This document shows positions 23,508-35,927 of a stretch of 64,000 nucleotides of DNA, in pieces. Each line of letters opens with the position of its first letter. Positions within the stretch are counted from its first letter, which is position 1. Below the pieces are notes generated by a model. That model saw only the letters and a list, made by a program, of their open reading frames with translations. It was not told the origin of the DNA and did no database searches. A program made the translations under genes and the position numbers. Source of the stretch: Cephalotus follicularis (Eukaryota > Streptophyta > Magnoliopsida > Oxalidales > Cephalotaceae); contig BDDD01002880.1 in the NCBI GenBank assembly GCA_001972305.1, positions 46,739 through 110,738 on the forward strand. Direction: 5' to 3'.

Positions 23508-23870
23508 TGTTGCAGAGAATCAGCTCACTGTAGAATATGGTGGTTGCGAGTGTGGTTAGGATTTAGAGTGGTAATTATAGGCATTTTTTAGGACAAATGT
23601 GGAAAGGCCATCCATTATGCTATGGTTGTGTGAGTGTTGGAGGGAGAGACATTATGATGCGTTGCGTTGTATTTAGATTTCATTCTCTTTTGCGTGTTAC
23701 AACACAACCATAACTCTGAAATATGCGAAATTAAAGAAAACTTATTCAAATTTGATTTGTAATCCACCCGATCAATTTTATTTACTCTTGTTTAGTTTAT
23801 TATAACTTAATTGATACCAATATTATAGAATGAAAGTTGCAGGGAATATATTTATATTAATTTTTGTACG
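23508..23870. promoter_or_regulatory. AN 5' flank and presumed promoter
   Basis: The stretch between the AN start codon and the edge of the degenerate gypsy LTR is about 360 bp. It must hold the 5' UTR and core promoter unless these extend into transposon sequence. I did not identify a convincing TATA box. Confidence 0.4.
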
Positions 23871-24110
23871 TGTGACTCTCACGTTTCGGGTACGAGTTAC
23901 GACCAAGTCTAATAAGCATAATTATCAGTAAAAACATAAAAATAAATAAAAAACTTAACAAATAATAACTCTATGCAAAAATCCATTCCATTAACTTATC
24001 ATAATTTGAATACTAAAATATTGGCATTCAAGCCATTCAAATATACAAACAGTTAATTGATCAATCAAACCGTGGAAACAACCATGCCAAATACTGAATA
24101 TAAGTCAAAG

Positions 24111-24186
24111 TCTGATACAATTCTAAAATACATGTTAAAGAAATTGAATCTAATACAATTCTCAAATACATGCTAAAGAAATCAAA
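24111..24186. repeat. 38-bp tandem duplication
   Basis: Two copies of tct(g/a)atacaattct...aaagaaat at 24111 and 24149, with four or so differences, within the presumed gypsy LTR. Confidence 0.8.
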
Positions 24187-26159
24187 TCAAACATCAACTA
24201 GTCAAATTACAAATCAAATATGACAACTGTTCCATACAAGCTAATACAACTCAAGTCTAAAACAAAACAATAAAATAATGACTAGTCCTTAATCCAAGTA
24301 GCGATAGCCAATCCAGTTATTGTTCATTACTCCCTGTTCTCCAATATGATCATAATCAATGCACACACGCTCATTACAAAGAATGGGTCAACCATACAAT
24401 CCAATAGAATAACCACATGCAATATCAAGTGAACAAGTATTACAGATATATGCATATCATGTTATATGCATGAATGATAGTTGTGGTCGACTATTCATAT
24501 ACAGTCGTCCCTTACCGGGGTATATACAATATGTTCTAATCATACTATCCTATCCATATATCTATCAGACAATATCTATCATGTGTGCGAGCACATTAAC
24601 ACATACTTATAGAGTGAACGACCTCCCATAAGATACATAATCTAAACCCCTTGAGGTTTGTGTCCACAAGAGTTAGGTTTAGATGATGTAGCCACCTATA
24701 GTTTATGTGTACAAGAGCTCGGACTAAATGCTTAGTTGCCGATAGTTCGTGTCTACATGAGCTCAATTAGAATAACTGAAGTCAATCAGCTAAAAGAAAA
24801 ACCAATCAAGGCAAATGACTATATAGTCAGAGGGATCAATGAGACAAACTCCGACGCCTAACTTGCCTAAGCTAGAAGTTACAAAAGATTTCACTCGAAT
24901 AGGTTCAAACAAATAGAAAAAGCAATGCCAAACCATAAACATCTCATTCCATACTATTCCTTGAAAATCCATAACAGTTTGGTGAAAGTTGATTTAGGAT
25001 CGTTTCGCGATAAAATGAAGTTTAATTCATTCTTGAAAACCATTTTGGAGGCAATTTCGTAAACCGTCAAAACTCATCTCTTTTTAATCATTTGAGTAAA
25101 ACCTTAGGGGATGTTTAAAATGGATAAAACATATTTAGGAGAGTGTAATTTGAGCCTTGGAAAGTCTCCATTGAAAACCATTTGAGAAAAGAGCAAAAGT
25201 TACAAAATATGATTTTCGAACAAAAAAGTACATAACAGCTAACTGTTTAAAAAAGTGAACGTCAACTATCGAGGTTCCAGTAGCTTTTTAAAATTTTTGT
25301 TATAGGAGACAATCGACTACAGAGTAAAAGAGATAGTTGACTGTCCGCTACTAGAAACGAAAAAAACCAGATTTTTCAAAGTTCAAATCCGAGCCAAAAT
25401 TCAATTTTGATATCTTTCTTTAATCCGTTTGAAATGAAATCTTGGGGGAAGCATATAGGTATATCTGAGGACAACATATCTCAATTCCAACCCATTTGGT
25501 CCGTTAAAACGTCAAATGTCACTAATTGAAAAATCTAAATTTGTGACCTCAAACTCAAAAACTCAATTTCATCCAATTTAATCTATTCCAATTTATTTAA
25601 TCACATCCCATACATATGTGCTTGTCAAGGCACAACAATTTATACAAATTATAAAGCATTCAAACTATATATTCACGATACATTTTAGGTAGAGAAATTA
25701 TACAACTTGCAAAAAGCTTAAGGTTGAAGATGAAGTATTATCAAGCTTCAATCAAACTTCAAGTTAATTGATTAACTAGTTAAAACCAACCCCCTTTCCC
25801 TTTTTGATCTTCCTAGTTCAGTTGAGAAAGATTGAGAGGGTGACATTGTTTTGTTTTGGGTGAGAAAGAGAGAGAGAAATAAAGAAATGGGAAAGTGAGG
25901 TGAAAAGAGAGTGAAGTTTAGTATTTTTATTAAGCCGTAAATTACCCTTTTGCTCAAAACGCTAATAATCATCCATATAAACTCATTTGATAAATACTCT
26001 CATATCATGCATTAAAAGTATTAACACTAATCAATTATATTCACATAGGTATATAAATACCTCGAATACCATACCATATGTCATAAATATCCACACTGAT
26101 GTCACATACACATACAGATAATTCAATACCCCAAACATCATATAAAAGTATATAAATGT

Positions 26160-26163
<4 letters not shown>

Positions 26164-26223
<60 letters not shown>
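26164..26223. repeat. Microsatellite (GT)n then (AT)n
   Basis: About 37 bp of alternating GT directly followed by about 23 bp of AT. The frames across it on the minus strand (Tyr-Ile and Thr-His runs) are not genes. Confidence 0.97.
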
Positions 26224-26225
<2 letters not shown>

Positions 26226-27233
26226 GCACCCATAAACCCATAGACTCTTAAGAGTACCATAATGCAAATAAAGGACGCTTAACAAGAACCCAATTTCTAC
26301 ATTCTCTCATCTTTATAAGAATCTAGTCCTAAGATTTCACTTGCTCAATAACAAAAGAGTATCCTTCTCTAAACTACCTTTCCTTTACACACGCAATTCT
26401 CATATTTGAACTGATCATGTTTCCTTCATACTATCACTTGGGCAACCCTTCGCATCTTTGAAGCAAGATACCCAACATTTCGCATACTGATAACCCACTC
26501 CATCATTATTGTTCAAAGATTTACTACCATAATGCCATTAATAACAGTATCCATATGATTGTACCAACTATTTGATGTTAAAGGTCAACTAAACGATCCC
26601 TTATGTCACTGATGGAAATAACATCGTACCTGACTAAGCATCTATATTGACTGCCACTCTATTACTATAAGTAGAATCTCGGATTCAATTTTGATATAAA
26701 ACTGATTAGGTACATGCAACCTGAAATCCCGTGTTCTTGCGTATGAGTCAACCATATCCTACCGCAAGTCAACTTAATCTAGAAGAAAGAGCTTACTTTC
26801 AAGAAGGGTCAATGATAATCTAAGCCTTAAGTCAACTGTCGTGCAACTCATCATGGTACTTTCCTTCCCATGACAACCGTAATACCGCCGTTATCTATCT
26901 CTTTCATACACTGACGGTACTTCATTATACTGATTACTGTACTTGAAACTACTACTATCCGATACCCGAGTTTTTTCCCTATTTACCACTTTCAACGTAA
27001 CTTATTCCGCATATACCACTTTTATCAAACTATTTCTCAATATACCACTCCGAACCTAATTTTTAAACCGAACCTAACTTTTAGAGCTGTCAAGTGGTCT
27101 GCCTTCGCTCACATAGTCTGCGCTCTTACATGATGAAAATGCTTTAAACCTTGTCAATCTTCGTTAAGAGAATTTCGTGATATTTTTGTTTGGAATATAA
27201 ACACTCAGTTTCACACACTTCCTTTTCCTTTAC

Positions 27234-28513
27234 ATGAAACTGCTTTCTCATTCTAAAAAAATGTCTTATTTTAAAAACCTCTTCTCTTTCTCCTCTTTAC
27301 CATCATCTCCTTCGGCTACCAATGACAGTGGCAATGCTGGTAATTCCGTCAACCATCAAGACATCCGCCGGAGACTCACGCTCCAAAGAAAACTGAGGCA
27401 CGTGAGCGACGACGAGATCGGGTTGCCGCTCAATGGTCCGACTTCTTACTCCTCACCCGCTTCGCCCCGGAATCCACGGTCCCCGGGCGAATCGGAGCAC
27501 TGGTCCGCGTCTGACGTGCCAAAACCGTTGCCGCTCCCTGAATATGATTTTTTCAAAAATGCCAGTCAACGGGTCTGAATTCGGGTCACGATAATCTTGG
27601 ATCGCCCGAAGAAGGACCGAGCTCGACGAAAGGAAGGAAGAGTGTAGATCTTGGTGTCATTCATTCAGTCAAGGCCAAAGGCAATCAGTGTAGGAGATGC
27701 TCTCAAGATGTGAATGCTCAAAGTGTTAATTATGAAATAAGGGTTGGTGTTCTGGCTGGAAGCCCACCAAGTAATAATTTTTTGAGTGTGTATGATAGTC
27801 CTCGAAGATCAAATGGTGCGGACATGTTCCCTTCTTGCACTCCTACCAGTAAAACCAAAATTTCAAGCAATTTTTGTAAGGATTTATCTCAGGATCTGAC
27901 TAATGAGAACGTTAGTTGCAACTTTGAGCAGAATGTGACACCCAAGAGTGCTCCAACTAGCAGTTTCCCAAGTCCTGCAGTTAGCCCAAGAAGATAAAAA
28001 GCTGGAGATCATCCTTCTTCTGTGGGCAAGCATGAACAGGCATGGTCACCCTTTGAGGTTTCAGACCTAGGTAGGCCAACTGGGTGTACTTCACCGGTGA
28101 AAAATGTTTGTAGTCCTGATCATTCTCCACGTCATAACCTAACTGTACAAAGTCATCTCAATCCCAGAAGTCCCTGTAAATTTTCATTTTTGGTTCATAA
28201 TAAATTGAACCCAGAGAATTTTAAGGGTCGCCCTGATGGTTATAGCCATGTCCATGCCCACCCCCTGCCACTACCTCCTGGAGCTCTAGCTGCATCTCAT
28301 ACATCTGCTCCGTCACCATCAGCTGTTGTGCATCACATTACAGAAAAACCAAATGCATTACCAATGAGAAGTCAATGGCAGAAAGGAAAACTTATAGGAC
28401 GTGGTACATTTGGAAGTGTTTATGTTGCAGCCAACAGAGAGACTGGAGCTTTATGTGCAACCATTATACCAAAATCTGGAATTCCCACGATGACTTCCTT
28501 TTGCAGACGATGA
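27234..28513 (+). pseudogene. Captured MAPKKK fragment (N-terminal region plus kinase P-loop)
   Basis: Plus-strand frames match plant MAPKKK proteins of the MAPKKK3/5-YODA type. The N-terminus has RRRLTLQRKLRHVSDDEIGL and DVPKPLPLPEYDF; the middle is Ser/Pro-rich; the 3' part has HAHPLPLPPGA and the kinase P-loop QWQKGKLIGRGTFGSVYVA followed by NRETGALCA. Homology stops there, so the catalytic kinase core is missing. A frameshift near 27570 and an in-frame TAA at 27995-27997 break it. No intron-like gap separates the N-terminal region from the P-loop, so the fragment came from one exon or from spliced RNA. It sits centrally between the Pack-MULE ends and cannot encode an active kinase; a truncated or regulatory RNA remains possible. 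Confidence 0.9.
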
Positions 28514-28599
28514 GTCCAACTTGTTCAGACAATGGCTTTTCTAGGAAACAACTTCCTTTAACAAACACAAGCAGCAACCATAACAATACAAAAGCAGTA

Positions 28600-28800
28600 G
28601 CTCCACACCATGTAAGAGCGCTGGCAGGTTAAGTGAGCGAAGGCAGACCACTTGAGAGCGTTGGAAGACCATGTAAGGGCGCTAACAGAGCTCCTAACAT
28701 GAGGCAGACCTCGGGAGAGCTCTGGCATACCATGTAAGAGAGCTGGCAGAGCTCCTAGCGTGAGGCAGACCTCGGGAGAGTTGGCGCACAGACTAGCAGA
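28600..28800. repeat. About 60-bp repeats in the Pack-MULE subterminal region
   Basis: Three degenerate copies containing accatgtaag(a/g)g(c/a)gct occur at about 28608, 28669 and 28729, the last two followed by gaggcagacctcgggagag. Such GC-rich subterminal repeats are usual next to MULE ends. Confidence 0.8.
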
Positions 28801-29179
28801 CAAGCATCAATGCGGAGCACATCGTTGCAGACTAGCATTGCAGAGCACGACTTCGCAGATTATCAGACTAGGAGAATATTAGCGCGGAGCAGACTTGGAT
28901 ATTATGAGTAGCATAGCAGACCATGGAACGTCGTTAGAGCAGACTTCGTGGTAGCATGGTGGAGCAGTCTTTGATAAGGAAGAAGGGAGAGAAGAGGGAG
29001 CGTTTTTGAGAGATAGAGAGAGAACGTGTATTAGAGAACGTCTTATTTGTTTGCTAAAAGTTAGGTTTGGTATAAAAGTTAGGTTTGGAGTGGTATATTC
29101 AGAAATAGCTTGACAAAAGTGGTATACGTGGAATAAGTTACGTTGAAAGTGGTAAATAGAGAAAAAACTCCCGATACCC

Positions 29180-31499
29180 CATAGCACTGACTGACTGTAT
29201 TTCGTAATCAGAACTTCCTTTATACGCCATCGGTACTTTTACCCAATGATCACATCTCGAAACTTGTCACTCTTTGTTGCCATGTAGGACCCACTACTTG
29301 TACCCGCGTTCAAAATCATATGGTTACGTCAACTATAACTAGTTAAAACATCTCATGATTAGTGCACCCTTATTTCTCATTGTTAAATCGATCCTCGCGA
29401 ACTTGAGTTACACTCTCTAGTCATCAATATGACCCACAATTTTCGGTACTGTTCGAGCTACCCACACACAATCATGTACTTCAACTCAACTATAGGAGAC
29501 TAATTTAAAGCATTGAAATACTCATATAATAAACTCACAAAGAATCTAGTAACTAGATTTGAAAATCAGTGAATCAAGATAGGAACAACTGAATAAAGAA
29601 GTCCCCACTTCATTAGCAATCGGGCAACATCATCTCAAGATCGTTCGACTTCAAGTAACAAAACTAGAAAGGAAAACAAGAATCTCGTATCATGATCACT
29701 AAGGATGCAATCAAGGAGCCCGAGACACTGTTATAAATCACCTACTGTCAATCGGACTGCCATCTTACACTATGTATAACCCATCTGAATCGTTGATAAA
29801 AAGAAGTATGTGATCGTTAAAATAAATGACACAATAAGTTGCTTCAATAAAACATATCGTGGATTCAACAACGATAGTACAATAAGAAAATCTTCATGAG
29901 TATAGAAATGCCCTATGATATAGATGTCATTTCATCAGAAGATAAACTGATACGTATTTCAGGAGATAAACTAAGATAAAGAGATGATACAAGAACTCAT
30001 ATGAAGCTTTGATCGTAGAATAATAACCCAATGTCTATATTAGGATACAAGCAAGCTTGAAAATATGAGAAGATTTCAAAGGCTCCACTACGATGTTGTA
30101 TATGAGAAGATTTCAAAGGCTCCACTACGATGTTGTATACCTAGAACGATAGGAAGAAATATGCTCTATCAACTGTATTCGCTAATACCGTAGTTGCATT
30201 GGTAAATAAAAACCAATGATCTCTATCAGGTACTCAACTCTCCAATAGAAATCAACTCTGTTACGACGTACAACCATCAACCCATATCTGTAATGACAAC
30301 AAGATTCTCTCGAGAAGAGAGGTCAATGAGTAGATAAATTTTCATCAAATACTGTAGCAATGCCAGTCTCTATTGTTAACCAAAATCAACAATCCCCTAT
30401 GTCGTACCTCTTCCATGTATAGCAGTCATAACCCATGAGCTACCTTCCTTTTGTTCAATCTCCTAAAGATTGCCTATAATTGTCGCCATACGACTATCTA
30501 TCTCCTATGTAATTGTACCAGGTATTCTCATCAAACCCTTATCGAAATGTCAAATAAAGATCCTTTTTAAAACCATAATGCTCTGATGTAGATTAATCCA
30601 TCCTATCAATGTTCTCTGTCTCAACCATGACTGACCTACCTCTATGTCTAACTGTCCATCTCAAATCACGTTACTTTGTTCGGATAACGATACCCATCAT
30701 TGACAACTTATTTTTCAAAACTGTGCTGTGGGGTAGATATAATTGTCTCTTCTCTTGGAGTACTTGACTCCCCATAAACTCTACTTCCTTTGAAGCATAG
30801 ACAATCGCTTACCATTTCGATAGAAAGATGCAACTCCATTCTGTCACTTTAAAGCATAGATCGCGATCAGAAGATAAATTGATCGTATCTTTGAAGATAA
30901 ATAGAGGATTTTCATCTCAGAAATAAATAAAAACACATAAACTCTCTGAAGAAGAGAAGACCAGATCTGTAAACGAATTCTCGTCCGACACCATGACTGT
31001 AGAGGTTGCATTCTTCTGCCCTTAACTAACAAGAACCATATGGAGTATCTACTCTTGGAACACAAACAGCATAAAATCAACAGGCAAAGTCTGTTCCATA
31101 CAATAAGCAAAACATATATGTAACGCTATGATGAGTGTATATGCAATGTAAAATAAAAGACGTTAGATCTACCCCAAGAGTACGTACTAAGTTGAAAACT
31201 GGAAGGTGTACCTTCCCAAGAAGTGGAAAAACTTGTAGTTGCTTTTTCATGTATCATTTTGTCCCAATCATCTACCATCGGTGGAGTAACCATACCCTCA
31301 TCCCAAGACTGTCTTGCATTTACTGGACGTTGATGACAAAACTTCATGTGATTAGAAGCTATGCACCTCACTAGTTTCCACCAACATTCCACTCATGGGT
31401 GGTTTACTCGTCCACAGTGGACACATGCATCTTGAGTAAACTGAATCGTCTATCCTTGTAGTTCAAGACTGACTCCCCTGTCTGTTAACTCTAAATCAA
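29180..31499. other. Decayed gypsy interior without usable frames
   Basis: Right-hand continuation of the degenerate gypsy element after the Pack-MULE. I could not assign protease, RT or integrase motifs here. It includes a 37-bp tandem duplication at 30063-30136. Confidence 0.4.
30063..30136. repeat. 37-bp perfect tandem duplication
   Basis: The unit beginning atatgagaagatttcaaagg occurs at 30063 and again at 30100. Confidence 0.93.
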
Positions 31500-31810
31500 C
31501 TCCTCTGTCGAGAACCCCGTGTTAGAGTTCCTACCCTATGAAGCTTTAAGCTGACTCCCCTGACCCTGATATGCAAAAGACTGCCAATCAGAATTAATGG
31601 GTCCAGGGTCGCCAACTTGTGTTGCTCGACGCCTGATGTACTCTCCCACTATCTTCGTCTCTCTAGCCTTGTTCACCACTGTTGAGAATATGTCTAACTG
31701 GAAAGATATCATCCTCATCCTCTATTTGGGACTCGACCCCTGAAGAAACCCTTGCATCCCCCTTACTTCACTGTCCATCTCTGTGAACAGGTTTTGAAGG
31801 AAATAGAATA
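31500..31810 (-). pseudogene. Gypsy Gag remnant
   Basis: Minus-strand sequence reads LFTEMDSEVRGMQGFLQG, then ISFQLDIFSTVVNKARETK and EYIRRRATQVGDPGP after a frame change near 31720, the pattern of plant gypsy Gag before its zinc knuckle. It is truncated at its N-terminal side near 31810. Confidence 0.6.
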
Positions 31811-33062
31811 TCCATAAGAGCGTGAAAGTGAAATAGGTAACGTTATTACTTTCCTGAGTCCCTAAGTCCGAGGGACTATTGTTGTAGATTCTATTAATAG
31901 CATTCAAAGTTAAAATGAAGCATAATTTGATTTTACAAGCAAAACCTTCATTAGCGTGCAATTGACACTTTGAATTTTAGAAAGAAAAAGAGAAGTATGA
32001 CCTAGGTTCCTCAAGATTTAAGTGTGCATAAATGATGGATGGCAGACTTAAATACTAACATCGAAGCCAGGTTCATTTTTGTTTGATGCAAAAAGTACAA
32101 AACATAAGTTTAGACCATCAGATGGGGTATGCAATAAATAAACCAGCACTCATCACACTTGAATTTATACTGTAGCAAAAGCAACAACTGCGAAATTTTT
32201 TTGTTCTTACAATGGATTCGGCTTATGAAAAATATGGCAAGCAACCCTTGGTTAAGACACAACATTGAACCCAAAAAACAGGAGTGACCGTCTTCCTACA
32301 AGTTGGACAGAAGATGAAAAAAAATTTCCAATCACAATTATCACGGATAACAAAGAAGATAACAAAAGTCACCAGACTCACCACAACCCCATAAGTTAAA
32401 AAGAAACAATTAAGGTAATTTAAGAAATGCAACACAACTTGCACTAATGAATTAAATTAGAAGAAAGAAAATCATACAAACAAAAGATAACAATGATACA
32501 TTCCCTACAAAAAAAGAAAAAAAAGAAAAAAAAAAGAAACCAGATATGAACTTCCCCACGTAATAACTCCGATCAACACAATTTCAACAAGACATGAGAG
32601 GATGATATGCATCTTTTGGTAAACATACTCGCATCCCGCAAGCTTATTGTGCTGGATAATGAACAAGTCTCTATATGTCCCGCAGGCTCATCAAGTGACA
32701 GTTGTACTCTAATCAAGTTTCCAGAGGCAGTTCTGGTCCAAGGACAGAAGGAACACCCACCCACCATTCTAACATATTCACCCTCTATAAGCAGCCATGG
32801 GAATGGGAAGGAAAACTGTCAGCAGCTCTCTGGAGAGCTTTATGTCAAAAAACATATTGAAACCACCAAACAAAAATTCTGTACAGCTTCCACGCCAACC
32901 AGAAACAAAACTCATGCTTTAACAACTTACGATTACTAGCTTACATCATTCTTTTCTTCCTCGGCAAAATACAGAAATCTTTCACACATTCCTTGAAAAC
33001 CCTGAAAGATTCCACTACTTATTGAACCAGCATAACATATTTCCCAATGAACAAATACCAAA
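31811..33062. other. 3' flank of the At1g01500-like gene
   Basis: Presumed 3' UTR and intergenic DNA. It contains an A-rich run near 32510-32540. The small frames on both strands here (for example 32607-32939 plus) show no recognisable domain, and I do not call genes. Confidence 0.45.
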
Positions 33063-35028
33063 TCAGATAAATCTCCTCCTAAAATTCCTGGTGGTAGCTT
33101 GATATGAACGCATGAGCAGTCCAACACCAATACCAATCCCAAGACACATGCCAAGGCCAATTCCAACACCAACTCTAACACCAGCATTAAACCATGAGAG
33201 CTGGCCATCCTCACCATAATACATGTCTTCAGAGTAGTAACTGTTTCCAATTTTTCCGTCCGAATCATAATCATCGACTTCTGCTTCCGTAATCTGCATG
33301 AGCACCAAAAAGGATGACAAGACACAACAATGGTAAAACACGCACTTCCACCAAAAACTTGGCTATAAATAATTGACTAGTATTAGAAAATCTCTCAAAT
33401 ACATAGGCAAAATCAGGGTTCTATTTCAATGCATGCTACAGTCAAATCCCCTATGGTTCATCAACAAGTGGAAAAATTGACAACAAACTAGGCAATAAAT
33501 GAGCCTGCATTTATTTGAATTGGTTAAATTATCCATTTAAACGGTAGTTGAGCTTTCACAAAGCACTGAACTTCTGAAAACATTATTAGCAGTAGGATAT
33601 CCAAGAAAACCACAAACATATTGCTTCCAAGTGCCAATTATGTTCAAGTGTAGGAGAAATAAAGACCAATGGCACTTGGATCCATATACATGTGTGAATT
33701 TTAAGTAGAATGTAGTTTAACAACTAAAAAACATTTACACTTATAATATAGTAAAATCCATACTATCTAAACCCAAATGGACATAGTATACAGATTGATT
33801 ATAATTTAACAGGCTACATGGGTAGTATGCACATGATTGTTCCATCTCATATATTAATATTTTCCCTCTTATTTTCTCCAATTATTGACAATAGTCTCTA
33901 TTATCATAGAATTTGAATAACAGGTTTGTTGCTAAATTCTTTTAGTTTAGCAAAGCATAGTGCAGTTTGTATGGATCTTTTTGATTTCTAGGTAGCATGC
34001 ATCAAAACGGTTATACCACAATAATAAATAAGGAATAAGCTAATGCAAGTGACAAACAATGTTACTTGCATTTCCCCAAACATCAAAAAAGTAGAAAACC
34101 TTCTACAAACCCAGAATTTCATATGGACAACAAAACACATTATTCACACAGCATTACCATTAATTGAAAGCGGTATCATAGCTGAGGTATTCGAAACCAC
34201 ATTGGTTAAAATTAAAAGATCATTCAATACATGACCGATATTGTTTCTATACCCCAGGTTGGATGATATCGCACATGCGTTCAGTAGCATTACTGATTGA
34301 AAGCATATGGTTACCTGCAGTTTCCGTTGGCGAATTAATCCACTGGCAGCAGCCTTGTGGTCTTTCCTCACCTCATCATCACCATCATCCTCAGGAATGG
34401 CGTCCAACATACCATGCCTCGATACCTTTCGTCTCGGGCTCACCTGAATCGTTTTCGTCAATATAACGGGCACACCCCCACAACAGCCCGCCACATATAC
34501 CTCGATCGACGGGGACAAAACCCCGAGTTTCGGCTGAAAAAACGCCGAATTTCCCGCCCCGATCCCCGATGCCATGAAACACTCCATGCTCCACCCCGCC
34601 CTCTCCTCAATCCCCCACGCGGTCCCCTCCATCCTCTCCAGCGAGCCGCAGAGCAGCATCATCATCCCTTCCTTCTCCCACACCTCCAAATCCAACCCTC
34701 CCGTCACGCGCACCGTGTCCGTGCTCACGTACGTCACCTCCGAAGACTCCTTGTTGACGCGGTCTAGCCGGAGTGTCAGCGACGCCGAATCGGACGACGC
34801 CGGAACGCGCGAGCCGTTGATCTCTAGGGATACGCCGATATCTCTACGCACGTGGCGGAGCGTGAGGTGGTCAGGGACGCTGGAGATCACGCATGGCGTG
34901 ATTCGCACGTAGAAGAGCCGCGTCTCGAGCCACGCCGAATTGCTCAACGAGGGCTTGGTTATTAGGTGATATGAATTTAAGCTCTTTTTAGGAACCGTAA
35001 TCGATAATTCCTCTTCTTTGTGATCCAT
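33063..35028 (-). CDS. At1g01500-like protein of unknown function (two coding exons, 314 aa)
   Basis: Coding exons are 35028-34315 and 33293-33063 on the minus strand, joined by a GT-AG intron of 1021 bp in phase 0 (945 nt with stop). The first Met (MDHKEEELSI) follows upstream stops. Exon 1 holds the conserved body: AWLETRLFYVRITPCVISS, SLEINGSRVPASS, WSMECFMASG and EVYVAGCCGGVPVILT. Exon 2 is acidic, then has a Gly-rich hydrophobic stretch (VGVGIGLGMCLGIGIGVGLL) that could be a membrane segment, ending RSYQATTRNFRRRFI. The Arabidopsis homologue carries the label erythronate-4-phosphate dehydrogenase family, but I see no dehydrogenase fold here, so I leave function open. Exon 1 is GC-rich compared with its surroundings. 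No damage is seen. Confidence 0.88.
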
Positions 35029-35690
35029 GAAAACAAAAAAAAAAATCTAATAACAAAATTCAATGATTTTGAATTGGAGAATTATATGACATTGTAAAAT
35101 TAAGGAGTGGATTGAAGCGATCATGTGATTGTTGTCAGGGTTTTGGTATTGGAGAATTAATAAAAGAGGGTTTTTGGTGTTGGTTGTGATTCAGGTTTGT
35201 TAAGATATTTTTGTTAAAAGACGAGGAAGACAAAGTCATAAACATATCACAGAAACGACACAACCGCCATCACAATACCAAGTGTCTGTTTGTTACACGC
35301 GTCGTTTCATTCTTGCGATGATGGATTGCTGGCTTTAACGTTGTTTAACGCCGTTAATTTTATTGATGGGCCCAGACTTCGATGTTGAGCCCATATAATA
35401 CTAACTCTTAACTAAGAGAGCCCATTAAGGTAATTCTCTCCATCACATAGTTGGTCCAATATCACAACTTTTTTGGGTCTATGAATGTAAAAACTTATTT
35501 ATCCATGGTACACAATAGAAAAATATTATTAAATACAAATAAATAATGATGATCAAAATATCATTAATGTACTTAAAAATACTAATAATATTTTAATACA
35601 TTCGTAATAAATTTGTGATATTACATCATTCGTGATTAATATCATTATACTTTCGTCACATTGAAGGCACATTGAAGGCTCACATATACA
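35029..35690. promoter_or_regulatory. 5' flank of the At1g01500-like gene
   Basis: Presumed 5' UTR and promoter. It has AT-rich and pyrimidine-rich parts, but no core element I can assign with confidence. Confidence 0.4.
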
Positions 35691-35892
35691 AATTATTAAA
35701 CCTACTACATTTTAATTTGGACCGGTTTTTTTATAAAATCAAAACTGAACCGAAATTCCAGTTTTTTCACGTTAAAAAATTGAAACCGAATCGATGCTTA
35801 TAAAAACCGAGAAAAACCAAACCAAAATAATTGATTTTTCTGCCTGATTTGATGCTTATAAAAAATCAGTTCGGTTTACCGATTTTGAGCTT

Positions 35893-35927
35893 TTTTTTTG
35901 TGTGTGTGTGTGGGGGGGGGGGGGGGT
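35893..35927. repeat. Poly-T, (GT)n and poly-G run
   Basis: A run of T is followed by alternating gt and about 16 consecutive G. The exact G count should be treated cautiously because such runs are error-prone in sequencing. Confidence 0.9.

Larger units (their letters stand above)
26968..29170. mobile_element. Pack-MULE carrying a MAPKKK gene fragment
   Basis: Terminal inverted repeats of 117 bp (26968-27084 and 29054-29170) match at about 107 positions, beginning gagttttttc at each end. The 9-bp direct repeat ccgataccc flanks the element exactly (26959-26967 and 29171-29179), the target length of Mutator-like elements. There is no transposase; the interior holds a fragment of a host protein-kinase gene. 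A second 22-bp inverted pair (27091-27112 and 28633-28654) lies just inside. This meets the definition of a Pack-MULE. Confidence 0.95.
23871..31810 (-). mobile_element. Degenerate, truncated Ty3/gypsy element (chromovirus-like)
   Basis: The left end, tgtgactctcacgtttcggg near 23874, resembles the inverse of a chromovirus LTR terminus (compare ...ggttcgggacgtgaca at 55324). Gag-like protein is readable on the minus strand at 31500-31810. The long region between has no continuous frames and is split by a Pack-MULE at 26968-29170. No right-hand LTR precedes the gene at 33063-35028, so the element is cut on that side. Assignment rests on the LTR end and the Gag remnant only. Confidence 0.5.

Noticed and set aside
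23195-23591. Plus-strand ORFs opposite AN exon 1
   Set aside because: Shadows of the GC-rich first exon of AN; the minus-strand frame has the conserved protein.
26031-26285. 84-codon ORF with Tyr-Ile and Thr-His runs
   Set aside because: Translation of a GT/AT microsatellite.
32607-32939. 110-codon plus-strand ORF
   Set aside because: Lies opposite the presumed 3' UTR of the At1g01500-like gene with no recognised homology.
34263-34912. Plus-strand ORFs opposite the At1g01500-like exon 1
   Set aside because: Shadows of a GC-rich coding exon; no domain and no splice support.
35893-35927. Poly-G run as the left hAT terminal repeat
   Set aside because: It is tempting because the right end reads TAGGGGGG inward, but the accgaac subterminal motifs lie on the wrong side of it and no target duplication matches.
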